From Chytriomyces cf. hyalinus JEL632 (Eukaryota > Chytridiomycota > Chytridiomycetes > Chytridiales > Chytriomycetaceae): DNA of 64,000 bases. The stretch's first letter is position 1. Each line of letters begins with the position of its first letter. A program made the translations under genes and the position numbers. The stretch is taken from positions 62,001 to 126,000 of the forward strand of contig JAIWWG010000087.1 in the NCBI GenBank assembly GCA_025435555.1, given 5' to 3'. Under the pieces are notes generated by a model. The model had not been told where the DNA came from, did no database searches, and saw nothing but the letters and a program-made list of their open reading frames with translations. Below, piece after piece: positions 31,488 through 42,876 of the stretch.

Positions 31488-34400
31488 TTAATCCTTCTTG
31501 ACACGCACTTCGGGAATCAACACGCGTCCCACCAGAAAATGTCCCACACTAAACAACACAATCTGAAACACGATAAACGAACTCGCAATAATGAAATGGC
31601 TGATGGTTGTCCCAATCTCCAACCAACTCCCATCGTCGCGTACAAGGAAAAAGAAGTTCAACGTCATTACATCCGTGGTGCTGAGGACCAGCAGAAACAG
31701 GCTGAACGCCGGTAACCGGATGCTGCGCGATACGACTCCAAACACGGCACTTAGCAGGAAAAACGGAACCCACATCTTCACAATCACGAGTGCTGCCATC
31801 AGAAATGGGTTGAAGACAGTGAAGAAGCGGTACACGGAATCAATTGTGAAAGATGCGACGCTGGCAATGTTTCCAGTCCCGAAAAATGCAACGTTGATGA
31901 GAAACAGAAAGATTGTCGCCGTGCGCAGGTCGTTTGTGGTGAGGAAACGAAATGAGGCGTCGTAACTGTTGGATGCATTTGAAGCTGCCTTTGAACTAGA
32001 CCGAGTGACTCGTTTGGTGACATCCTAGTTGCATCACACGCGATAAGCCGTTGCAGTTTGCATAAAGGGTGAAGGACTCACTGCATAATCATTTCCAAGA
32101 GGTTCTGAAGTTTCGGAATACAACTGACGTTCCATCAATAACCATGACAGCAGGGTTTGGGAGAAGCAGAAGTAAAACAAAGCTTCGTAGCTGGAAAAGA
32201 GTCCAACGGGGGTCAATCAGCAACATCCTCCAAGAGACAAGAAACAGTTCAAACCTGATGCTTAGCAAGATAAACACGGGAGCGAATGACAAGTAAATGA
32301 CGACAAGACGCCGAAGATAATGTTGTCCTTCCTTGACGGAATCCATCATTGGAATCGCCGCGCAAGACGCCAAAATAAGCCAGCTTGCAACTTGGTTCAG
32401 AAGGGGCAACCCTTTTTTGGCCTTGAGACGTGATGAAGTGTCGTTCACAATCACGATACTCAAAAAGATCACAAGGAGCTGCAGAATAGAAGAGCAGGCA
32501 GAATTAAAATCGATTAGTTTCGCCAATACCTCGATTTTTTCGGCAGTGCCAAACAGACCTGCAGCATAATGACAGCTGGCGGTGCTTTGTCTTCATTCAA
32601 ACTTTTCGATCGAGATTTCGATGCAGGCAACTTCGCTTGCGCATACAGCGGCAAGAAATACGCAGCAAAAATCCCGCTCACCAAAATCAAGATTCCACCC
32701 AAAGTTCTGCAAAGAAAAGAAGGTATGACCAAAAGGACGCACAAAAAAAGCAGCGGGCACTCCAACAACACTCACACTAGGCGCATATCTTCATCAAACT
32801 CCACCGGTAGCATCAAGAAAATACTTGTCCCAATGCAAGAAATTCTCCAATACCATACGATTCCAGCGTTGTTTTTCTGAAACGATTCAGGAGTCAACAT
32901 TGGCCACACAATTCCAGCAACAATTAACGCGGGTGTCAAGATTTCTCGCGAAAAGTAACTGTACACCTGAATAACCATCATCCTTAAATTTACGACATAT
33001 CGAAACGCAAGTTTGACAAAATTGATCGCACCAGAATTTCAAGTCCAATAAAATACAGTGCGCCTTTCGAAAAGTTCATCATCCATGCGCCCGATTTCAA
33101 ATTGCTCGTGACCAAAGTCCACGCAAAGCGTCGCTCCTTGAACACTTGGGCCCACAAGTAAACGAGGAAAGCAATGTAAAGGTAATAATTTGAATGCGAT
33201 TGTTTCATGTACATGAAGGCTGAAAATGCTGCGAAAAATACCACCGCGCCGTATGTCACCTAGTCGAAGCGCGCATTAGCTAAAAAAAAGTATGCGCCAA
33301 CCACGAATATTAAACCATTCTTCTGTCGCGTTCATCCTCTTCAATTGCGCCAAAGCTGTACCCGGCATAATTCTTGAACACAAACAGCAGGCTATTTGCG
33401 ATCCATCCCAAATACCCAACACTAATCATTCCTCGGAGAAACAACCAATCATAGATTTGATAGTATCGAAGCCCTTCAATGCATAATTTCGCAAGCTCCT
33501 GGCTTTTTTCAATCGCCGCATTCACCAAATCCTTGTCAATCAATCCTTGAATTTCTTGAATCAAGGTTTCATGGTTGAGCAGGAATGGAAACGGTTCAAA
33601 GTACAGTTCCGTGCTGCGTTTACTTTCTTGTTTGACGAAGAATTGGCGCAAGATTTGACGCGCGTTTCGAAATGCTGCTTCGGCTTTGTAATGTGCACTA
33701 TTGTTGAGGTATGCGAGGGGGAGTTCGCCCACAGAGTTCATTGGATACGGGATGCCGATGAGAGTTGACTGGGGTTTGATTAGAGATGAGCAGATTAGAG
33801 ACGATGTCGAATATCAAGAAAACGGATATTCGAGTTACGCACCATCAACGGTGCCACGTCGGCTTGATTCACATCGACTCTCTGCAATTTATCAAGCCCC
33901 CAATCAATGCTGTACGAATCAACAACTGCATTCTTGCGGTCAGGGCCCGCAATTCCCGCGCCCCACGCAATCAGTGGTGTTTCGGTATTGTCTGGGTTTC
34001 CATCGCCGTGATTTCCGCGGTTCGACATTCCATGATCTGCCGTGAAAACGTAGGCCGTCTTTCCGTCGTGATTGAAGAACGCGTCCCAGTTTTCGACAAA
34101 GCGTTTGATTCCCGAATCAACGAGTTGGATATTGTTCAAGTATTCTTTCGAGTAAGGGCGGTGCGCATGTCCGTTCGTGTCCAATCCTAGAAGGCTAACA
34201 CAAAAGCGGCAGATAATTCAGACATTGTTCGAGATTGAATTCGCAAGGAAGAGCCATATTCTTACTGAAGGAAAAAGACGATTTTATCCGACCGCAGCAA
34301 ATCCAGAGTTGTTTCGTTTTTTTGAGCGTGTTCGAAAAACTCGTCGACCTTGTCAAACACCCACGTGTCGAGCATGCTAGCATCTGAGAAAGTTGTTTTA

Positions 34401-35197
34401 TGAATTTCAAATGACAATGAGCAACTGTCTGTGCGTTGTTTATCAAGGTTACCCTTTTCAGCAAAGTCTTCAAATTCCGGCGGATACATGAACGTTTCAA
34501 CGCGATGCTTGTCTGAAGCGCCATCCGCAAACATGGGCAAGATATCGGGCGATCCAAACGACCAAGTTTTCCGAGACTCGTTGAACACGCTGTCAAACTC
34601 AACCGGATTGTGTTTCCAGCCTTCATCAACAACGACTGTTCAGTACGGATCTAGGTACAGCTGCATACAATTGGATATTAACCTTTCGTAACAGCGCTCA
34701 CGTCCTCGTAAAATCCTGCAATGAGAGCAACATGACCCGGCCGGGACTCTGTTGGGACATGCGTTCGCGAGATTCCAAACGATCCCGTGTTCATGACGAT
34801 ATCTTTGAGAAACGGGGCTCGATCCAGTTGCTTCTCAAACAATTTGTCGGCGCGAAGTCCGTCGGCTGTCGAGCGCTGGGGATCAATATGTTTCCCAGCT
34901 GGAAAAGAAAAGCGACAACTACGCACCAACAAAAAGGACCAATCGAGAAGCTGGGGCTGGTTGGGGTGCCTCGACAGGAGTCATTCCGTGGACAAGCGGG
35001 GAACGGAAGTAGATGTCAAAGATGGACCATGAATAAACGACGTGGAACAAGACACCGAGAACAAGGAGGCGCGCGAGTCGGTTGCTCGATCTCGGTTTGG
35101 GATCTGAAGATGCGGGTTTAAGTTGCTCCGGAGTAGTCGTGTGAGGAGTCTGCAAGTACCAGCCATCTGATTCACGTTGTAAAAATAAACTAGCCAT
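31488..35197 (-). CDS. PIGN: GPI ethanolamine phosphate transferase 1 (MCD4/PIG-N)
   Basis: Many exons from the ATG at 35197. Exon 1 (35197-34927) has the first span and [15 protein letters not shown]. Splicing to 34865 gives the metal-site motif [62 protein letters not shown] and [16 protein letters not shown] follow, all PIG-N hallmarks of the alkaline-phosphatase-like lumenal domain. From about 33.7 kb leftwards come more than ten membrane spans, ending at IPEVRVKKD. The enzyme adds ethanolamine phosphate to the first mannose of GPI precursors in the ER. The C-terminal KKxD-like end suits an ER protein. Confidence 0.9.
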
Positions 35198-36976
35198 GAA
35201 AGCCAAGTTCGCAAGTAACTAAATAAATCCCGCCGTCGATTCAACAACTGAACGTGTCATCATTTGAAGGGACATCGGGGGCGTCCTTCTATGGGCAGAA
35301 TCTGGTTGTGCAGGTTCACGACGAGGATGATCGCGGGGAAGAACGCCCCAAGCGCCGAAACGCAAAGCCGGACTCATGGCTAAAGCTGATTGAGAATATC
35401 CGAAAACAATCGATTGAAAACAATTGCTTCGTTGTCTGGCAGGTCTTTCATAGGCAAGAGACGGCGTTCAGGTTAGCTTGTTTGATTACATTCACGCTCA
35501 CACTGAACATATTCACATCCAGAGCTGCTGATACTTCATTCGAACCACTGCGAGTATTTTCGTACGAGATCGACGTCCAACGGCCGGGAATTCGCCGTTT
35601 TGTAATATCAACTGTTGGCGGGTTCTGGACAAAGTATTGCTCGATGGCACAAGCAGAACGAGTGTATTACGAAGTCATCAGAGAAAACACGCCGTGCAAG
35701 CTTTATTTCGACCTCGAATTTAGCATTGACTTGAATCCTGGCTTGGACACGCACGCAATGATGGTTGTTTTCAAGGAACGGGTTATTGAAGAGTTATCGG
35801 AAGTGTTTCAGCTGCGAGTCGATATACAGAATATTTACGATGTATGACCTGGATTTTTGATCTTCATTCTCGGGATGCTGAAGTTGATTCTTTCGAAAAT
35901 CAGCTGGATTCAACGACAGGTGCAAAGTTTTCTCGCCACTTGATTTTCAACATTCCAAACACAGCATGGAGGAATAATGCGCACGTTGGTACGTTTCAAT
36001 TGGGTGATTTAACTTGTTTTTTAACAACTCCAGAAACAGGTCAGTTTGTCCAGAATCTTGTTCATAAGCTGAGAACGGAGCACAAAATGCTTCAACAACT
36101 GCCCGAAATGTCCACCGAACAGCAATCGCGATTCAACCAAATCTCAACTCTTTTTATAAAAACAAGCCACGATTCAAGCTCACTTTTCATTGACGAGGGC
36201 GTATACTCACGCAACCGCAATTTTCGCATCATGCACAGCTCCAAAATTGGGAAAGCCGCGTTTCTGAAACCTTATTCGATGAATCCAGAGCCCGAGTTTG
36301 AAATGAACCCAAACGAGCCTGGAGATTTCATAGCATCGCTTGTTTCAATTACTCGATGGCTTCCAGGGACACGGCTGCTGAGTACACTGAACACCGCTGA
36401 AATTTCGACATCCGTTTCAATTGCATCAAAAGCTATCTTAAAATCCCCAGCATCATACGGCCCTGAAAATGCTTCGGCGTACCCTGAGATTGACGCGTAT
36501 GTGGCTCAATGGATTCATCAAAATACAAAAACTGCATCAGGATCAAAACCAACCATCAAATCAGTCAGCAGTTTCTCACAAGATAAGATTCTATTTTACA
36601 GCGTGGCTGGAAATCGGTGATGTCTCGATACGTTTCTGACTCTTGAAAATTCGCGCTCAAATCTCTTTGTTCTTGCCACAGATACTGCTTCAACGTTCAG
36701 CGTGAACATAAATCAAACGGTGTTTATTATGTCGTGGACTTGAAAAGAGGCTCATTTAACCAGCGTTGCCACGATCCTGAATGCAAGCACTTCATTTCGC
36801 GAGATGTGGATCTACCGCTGCATTTGAATCCGTTTGCATCGCCCAGTGAGGGCATTGATGATGAGTATGATGGTCTTAAGGAGTTTGGTCCAGCCACAGA
36901 ATCGAATGGCGTGGACACGTTCGACACAGTCTGGGATGAAATACCAGATGACGAAATTCTTGGCCTTGAATTTTAA
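35196..36976 (+). CDS. PRIMPOL: Primase-polymerase PrimPol (CCDC111)
   Basis: Six exons (35196-35214, 35270-35471, 35523-35841, 35904-35988, 36040-36616, 36682-36976) give 498 residues. It shows VFHRQETAF, the catalytic DxE in CKLYFDLEF, the SxH in [25 protein letters not shown], and the zinc knuckle built from [12 protein letters not shown] and [10 protein letters not shown]. The acidic C-terminus [12 protein letters not shown] resembles the RPA-binding tail. PrimPol re-primes stalled replication in nucleus and mitochondria. The first exon is inferred: the open frame at 35254 has no ATG, and an in-phase 19-nt exon starts at 35196, overlapping the PIG-N start codon. Confidence 0.88.
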
Positions 36977-37274
36977 ACTCGTTAAATTATTCAACACCAA
37001 CATTGGCGCGCATTTAGAATGAATGCTGCACAAGAAAAGATATGGTTTGGTCATGCCCAGGCACGTCATATTTCACCCAGGGCACACTTAATAAACCAAT
37101 GAGTATGAATAAAATAAAATCTGGGATAACCGAAGACATTCCGTTACGATGAAACCCTGAAACCCCAAACGAAGCTTGCAAGAGAGAGACAATATGGGTC
37201 AAGCGGCAGCAGTTGGGAGGGAACAGACACGGCGTTCCAGGTCTGTCGAATGAACAGCAGTCTGCTTCCAAAGC
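36977..37274. other. Spacer between PRIMPOL and transposon debris
   Basis: About 300 bases with no supported feature; several AATAAA strings downstream of PRIMPOL could be poly(A) signals. Confidence 0.4.
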
Positions 37275-39313
37275 GTGCTTGCTACAGTCATCAACGAAGC
37301 GCGGAGTCAACCAACGTCAGCAATCCAACGGGGGAAACGTCGACAAATCAGTGAGACCCAAACAATGGGGTTGACCAGTGGCAATGACTGGGATGACGAC
37401 TTCGAAGACTATGACGGTGCAGGTGACGGTGCAGTTGACCAGGACGGGCAGGAACCAATGCAGACGACAAATACGACGTGGAAGCAGCAATCGATGAGCC
37501 GTGGGATCCAACCAATACGAACAATGCATTCGATGCCTGCACGATACGCTTGAGCAAGCAAGTTAAAGCTCCAAGAAAGACCTGGGCCGCCAGAAGGAAA
37601 CAGCAGGCGCTTGCGTGGGAAAGCAGCCTTTCAGCGAATGTCTTGAACGTCATGGAGGCGAACTGGCCTAGTGTAGAGGGGAAATCATGTGGCGTCAATT
37701 CATGTCCGAATCCCGCTTCCATCATTTGCAAAACGTGCCAGTTGCAATGCAACCCTTGCCTCATGCACAATCAAGCGGCAGGTCATATGTTCTGAAACTC
37801 TCATGGTGATCCGTGGATGTTTCCTACTTTGCGAAAGTTGACCTGCCAATGCGCGCCTGCTGTACTTTCGAAAATGAATACAATAAAACTACATTCTCTT
37901 CATGTCGGTGTAGGAGGGTCTAGCACGCGGTACAATGGTTATAAATTCGAGTAGTAGTTCAAGTTTATCTTTATTGCCTATTCTGAGGTGCTACCTTTAT
38001 ACCCTTTTCACATAAAACAGTTTGTCACAACTTTAAGGGACATATCTCCACTTTTGGGCACAGCCAGCCTTCACGTGGGGGTGAAATCACCTCAAATTGG
38101 GTGGCAGGGCCCATGAGTCGTGGAGATTGTTCCCTAGAGTGCCTTTTTGCCTTGGCGCTGCTCTGTTGGTGATTAAATCGAAAACTATCCAACCAATGTA
38201 CAAAGTGACTCTGAGTGATGCCCAACACCTGCTAGCGTAACCGCTGCACCTGGCAGCGGTAGCCTTGATGTCTGGCTATCGAATGCTGACTGGTAGTGCT
38301 GCCTACCATGTCTGCACGTTGCAGCGTTCTCGTTTTACTTTGTGTACTGTATTCAGATCCCTGATCCCCTCTGTTCCAGAGGGTCTGGTGATCCCTACTT
38401 CTCAAATAGCGCCCATCCGGGCTCAAACCTTTGTTTCAACTACATAAGCTATGTACTGTATGTGTTTTCAGCCAAGGTGTTTAGATGTGTGTGCAGTACG
38501 ACTGGTTTTCTATAGAGGATAGATCTGACACCCTTGATGGTGTGGTGAAGACCTCAAGTGGTGTGTGTTAACAGAGTTCAACAGCCTGGCGGTGTTGCTA
38601 GAGGCTCGGGTAAGTGCTAGTGGTCAAAACAATGAGAGTCGGTGATGGGTATTGAACCGTGGTTCAATTGTGCCAACCGTTATGTCTTAACCACTGCGCT
38701 AAACAAGTGATGGAGTTGTTTGGGAATAACTTCACTAGCCTTGTGCAATCAGCACGTGTGGGTTCTGCTTTTTGTTGCGCTTGCTGTAGAAGTGATGTCT
38801 ACTGCTCTTCATGTACATAAAGTTCACTATCTTTATTGTATAGAGTACATAATGAGAACCAGTGGTCCACCTTGACCATGGTCCGCAACACTTCATGGAG
38901 TGGATGATGCCGAAATAGTGACTTGTCGCTTGCACAGTACTGCCTCAATCCTTTGCTGTGCAGGCTATTTTCCTTCTGCACCCATCAAACCAGGTATGTG
39001 TCTCCAACCTCTTTCGATACCAAGCATTATCTCTTCTGACAGCTCTCGCTCCAGCTGCTGCTCTGCTTTCTCCTTCGAAATTCTCGAAATCATGCTCAAA
39101 TTCCAGAATGAGAAAAGCAATAAAGTTTCGAACTACGGAGCAGCCATGGCCTTGTTTAACCATCAGGAATCATCTTACATGAACAAGGTTCATGATACTG
39201 TGTACAAGCAGTTCAATGAGTGCTTGAATGAGTATAGCATTGTCAGGCATCTCTTTCAGCACTGCCGTTTTACTTCAAGAATAGTGGCGCAATTTGGGGT
39301 TGGTACCTTGTAG
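37275..39313 (+). mobile_element. Decayed KDZ-type (Kyakuja/Dileera/Zisupton-like) DNA transposon
   Basis: The 5' part (37275-37797) has an acidic segment (DWDDDFEDYDGAGDG), a frame change, then TWAARRKQQALAWESSL and a Cys cluster CPNPASIICKTCQLQCNPC with a following HNQAAGHMF, like the CxC domain of KDZ transposases. After about 1.1 kb of non-coding sequence, 38900-39310 reads GYFPSAPIKP and later FNECLNEYSIV in shifted frames. This resembles the GxFPxSPxxP block of the same family. Frames are broken and the catalytic core is not seen. The element call is tentative. Confidence 0.45.
38636..38722 (-). repeat. tRNA-derived (SINE-like) Pol III promoter unit
   Basis: On the minus strand TTTAGCGCAGTGGTTAAG matches a tRNA A box/D-arm, and GGTTCAATACCC about 35 bases later matches a B box/T-loop. 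No proper cloverleaf or acceptor pairing can be drawn, so it is a tRNA-derived SINE head or tRNA relic, not a working tRNA. Confidence 0.5.
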
Positions 39314-40069
39314 TTCTCTGTCTGATGTATTAACGTCCATGCCAGGTTGGTTGTAAGACCTGTCCATGCTCAGGAAAGGATGCACAGATGTGGCAGAGGT
39401 TGAATTTGGTTTTGTGAGTGGTATCCATCAATCAGTTGAAAAATAAAGTGGGATTCATTTATCAATTGAACACCTATTTAGGTACTGTTTCAAGTATAAA
39501 AATTAAAAGAGATGGAAAAAAAAGAGATGGCAGAAATTCTCTGATTGGTCACAAAAAATAAATGTTCTCCTTTTTATTCCAAAAATAGACTGCCATCAAA
39601 GACAGCAGCCAGATCACCCAGATCGCAATTTAATTCGTTGTTTTCGACAGCAGCATTGTCTAGGGGGGCCGTCGGGGGGTTCTGATGTGCCTGGGGTGGG
39701 CTGTCAGACTCGCGCGCTCGTTTCTGGGCCTGCTTGGGAGTGAGAGGGGACTCAGACTGCACAGGATCGATTTGGGAGGAGGAGGACGAGGAGGAGGAGG
39801 CAAGAGACCAGTCCCGCTGCATAGCAGGAGTGGTCTCAATGCTCTGGACGAGGTTTCAGGAGGATCCGAGTTGAACTGATGGCGCTGCTGCTGTTGTTGC
39901 TGCTTTGCCACTTGAAAAAGAGAGAATTGGCTGCACCAACTTGGATGCAGCACCCTTGCCAGCATTCTTGCTGGCCATTCCAACACCGCTTTTTTGCGCT
40001 GATTTCAGATCTGTATAGATTTGCTTGACAGCTTGTGCCTTGGACTGTGGATGCTCAAGATGCAGCAAG
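39314..40069. other. Accessory region, no intact gene
   Basis: It contains two overlapping minus-strand frames (39574-39822, Ser/Gln-rich, and 39856-40077 with IYTDLKSAQKSGVG) next to the plus-strand relic ORF. They look like parts of a transposon-borne gene, but neither is complete. Confidence 0.35.
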
Positions 40070-40824
40070 AACGCCATGCCAGCCCACCAGTCCCCCGTGA
40101 ACCAGTGGCCTACAAGTCATACATCATCAAGAACCCACTTGGGAACAGGATGCGTTTTGTCCAGAACCCACTGCGGCACATTTGAGCAATCCTTGCTGAC
40201 GAGTACAAGGTCCCTCGCACCATCCGTGAGCTCAGCTACATTGGTGCTACCAAGTCAACCCTCAAGCTGTTCATCAAAGACTCGGACTTTGATGAAGCAG
40301 TGGCCAAGCTTACCAGCCCAGCCAATCCAAGTCTGCCAAGCCTCTTTGTGACAGCTGACCCTATCCAAGTGCCAGAACATCGCGCAGTCAACCTTCCAGG
40401 CTACACAGCCCCAACCCAAGAGGCAATGGAGGAGGCTTTCATCAAACGCCGGGCTGTTATGCTGGAGTGAGCTCTGCAGGAACGTGTCTCGGTTATGATC
40501 AACATTGCCGCATCAAACGTGGACAGATTCATCATGTACCAAATCTTCAATGCCGCCCATACCCTGTTTACAGAAGGGACCTTCAAAGCATATCACTACC
40601 CCAACCCAATCACTCGAACCAACTTTAAAAAGACTTGGCAAGATGCCAACAAGATGATTGCAAGTGGAGACTACCCAACCTTGGAAATATCAATGCAACT
40701 TGTGAATCAAGTGGCAGCACGCTGTCAACTCAACAAAACTGAAGCAAAGCAACAAGTCAAGAACTTTATTCGTGATTTCCCAATTGACGTTCTTACAACA
40801 GGCCAACTGGGTGCAGACCTGTGA
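40070..40824 (+). pseudogene. Relic ORF, probably transposon-borne, with in-frame stop
   Basis: A plus-strand frame reads YKSYIIKNPLGNRMRF and later DEYKVPRTIRELSYIGAT. It is interrupted by stops near 40182 and at 40468-40470 (AVMLE*ALQERVSV) and continues through RFIMYQIFNAAHTLF to DVLTTGQLGADL. I do not recognise it. The two stops and the repeat-rich surroundings suggest a dead element gene. Confidence 0.4.
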
Positions 40825-41074
40825 TGGATGCCTTCAGATTCTTCTCTCTTTTACTTCATATTCTTATTTTGGTCTCTTCATCTGATTAGGACCAGGCCTG
40901 ATCCACCCTCTCGCCTGGGATTACCCCATTATTCTCCACTTTATTTAAAGTGTTCCATTTTCTTGCCATCTTCCTAGTCCCCCCACTTCTATTGTCCAAA
41001 TGTTTTCCCTTCTCGCAAGGCACATCTGATCCCCCATGGGGCTGTATTGGAATAAACTATCTGAAAACGTTGAC

Positions 41075-41189
41075 AGGTCACAAGTTCAACCCACACTGCT
41101 GACAACTTCATGCAGCTATCTTCTGATCTTTATGAGAAATAAGCAGAAGAAGAAGAAATAGAACTCAACTTGGTAAAAATATTCTATTA
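41075..41189 (+). repeat. SINE-like repeat, copy A (5' truncated)
   Basis: It shares CAGGTCAC..GTTCAACCCACACTGCTG, ATGCAGCTATCTTCTGAT and the tail AAATAAGCAGAAGAAGA with copy B at 47.96-48.12 kb (opposite strand), about 85% alike by eye. A B-box-like GTTCAACCC is retained; the A box is decayed. Confidence 0.7.
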
Positions 41190-41390
41190 CGACTTTTGTA
41201 TGACTAATCTGTCAAGCCAGTCAAGCAATTAATCAATAACCTTACCCAGTGTGGGGATATTAATTATAATTGACAAGCCTTAACTGTCAGCCAGTAATGA
41301 ATGACTTATCAGCTTGAAAAACTGAATTGTCAGTACTGACTCACTTTTTCAGCAATTTCAAACTGCAAATGAAAAATGGATGATTTCACA

Positions 41391-42140
41391 TCAAATCTCA
41401 TTTGTAGAAATGAAATGACAAATAAAATGGAAAAAAAAGGGTGGCTCAAAAGTGAAACTGAAGAAAGCCCAATAAGATTTTATAGGAGCCAAAAATGTGT
41501 ATACGGAGAGCTGTTTTGATGTGTTGTGATTCACCTTAAGATAATAAATATCATCAAAGCCCAAGAAACCAAAACCAAACAGCTTTGGAATATTCTTCCC
41601 CAGCAGACACTTTGGAACAAAATTCAAACTGGTCAGACAAAGTAAAAAAACAAAAGAACAGGCAGTGCTTAACATGAGCATGTCCCGCAAAATTTGATGC
41701 TGCAGTTGCATTTGCATACAACTGGCAGACTTGGACAGTAAATACCACGCTTGGGACGCTGTCGCCTGTGGAGTTCGAGAGGGTTTAGTTGTAAAGAAAA
41801 GTAAAACTCTGCTGGGCGTGCTTAGTTTCGATACAATGCTGCCAATCTTGGTTGTGATGGTTCTGATGAGTTCATGGGGCTGTGCTCCTGTGATTTGAAG
41901 CGCGTCCAACGGCTGACGGATGAGTTGCTGTGTGTTTGGTTGGTCTGACATGAAAACAAACAACAGCGGGATGCGATTGCATGACTGTGGGAGATGCCCA
42001 GGCCGCTGATGCAAGGTTGTCGATGTCTGAGAACGCAACCAAACGGGTTTGGGAGCGATCTGACTCGATTTGGAGAAGTCTGTGTAGAGAGCTACTGAGT
42101 AATAAACATGCTCACCCAACACCTCAAAGGCCTTGCCCAC
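41391..42140 (-). CDS. Hypothetical ORF of doubtful status
   Basis: A 249-codon minus-strand frame with an internal ATG (MSDQPNTQQLIRQPLDALQ) and a following helical stretch ITGAQPHELIRTITTKIGSIV that looks protein-like. The 3' part is hydrophobic and low in complexity. It lies in repeat-rich DNA and probably includes unspliced introns. No family recognised. Confidence 0.25.
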   Translation of the reverse strand: MGKAFEVLGEHVYYSVALYTDFSKSSQIAPKPVWLRSQTSTTLHQRPGHLPQSCNRIPLLFVFMSDQPNTQQLIRQPLDALQITGAQPHELIRTITTKIGSIVSKLSTPSRVLLFFTTKPSRTPQATASQAWYLLSKSASCMQMQLQHQILRDMLMLSTACSFVFLLCLTSLNFVPKCLLGKNIPKLFGFGFLGFDDIYYLKVNHNTSKQLSVYTFLAPIKSYWAFFSFTFEPPFFFHFICHFISTNEI

Positions 42141-42211
42141 CTGTCTCGTTGCTGTTCAAGGCGCTCATAAGTTGAATTGGCCTGTCCTTGGCTTTTGCTT
42201 CATACCATCAG

Positions 42212-42685
42212 ATCTACAGAAACAAACTGAAGAAAGCATCATGAAAGACCACAAGGATCCCACAAACACCTCGAAAAAAACAGTTTTCCTCCCATACATC
42301 AACAACGGCAAGTTTAAGAACTCCCAACAAACTCGTCTTGATTCGATTCGAGAATGAAAAAAATGGTGGTGCCTGCAGAGAGTTCGTGGTTTGGGTTTTA
42401 CAATGATGATAAATCGGGGGTTGTCGGGATGGAGAGGCAGCTTTTGTATGCTCAAGGTTGGATTGGGGTTCGCTGGTTGAATGAGAATGGGCGGTTGGAT
42501 CGGTTGTCTCAGCCTGGGGGTCATGTGGGTTTTTTGCCTTGCATTCACCAATTCACACGCGTTATAAACTGAACCACTCTCTTTTGCAGATGAAATTCGA
42601 TGAGGCGTTTTTAAACAACACGATTATCCCAACTTACTTGGCCAATACGGTTGTTGATGCAGCCTCGGAATTGAAGCAGTATTAG
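42212..42685 (+). pseudogene. PPT1: Palmitoyl-protein thioesterase 1, C-terminal fragment
   Basis: After a CATCAG acceptor the sequence gives IYRNKLKK, FLPYINNGKF, then KMVVPAESSWFGFYNDD, LLYAQGWIGVRWLNENGRL, and over a small intron PGGH joined to MKFDEAF, ending DAASELKQY. This is the PPT1 tail with catalytic Asp (VVP region of the family) and His (GGH). A run of seven A near 42357 puts the two halves out of frame, and other shifts precede it. The matching N-terminal half is at 20703-21221 on the opposite strand. Confidence 0.7.
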
Positions 42686-42876
42686 TAGGGGTCCTTCAAA
42701 GTCGGGTATGCTCTGCTTGACATGTAAACGCGAGTGGTCTCATTTTACCCGCCGGCATGATTCAGTCCAATCATAAATCTATAAAATTTTAAAAGGAGTG
42801 GTCTGATTTCCGTAAAAAATAAAACCAACGTCAAAACTGTCGTTTACTGGTCACCGCCCCATCAGCCAACGAAAAG

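Noticed and set aside
38636-38722. A functional tRNA gene on the minus strand
   Set aside because: A and B boxes are present but no acceptor stem or anticodon arm can be folded.
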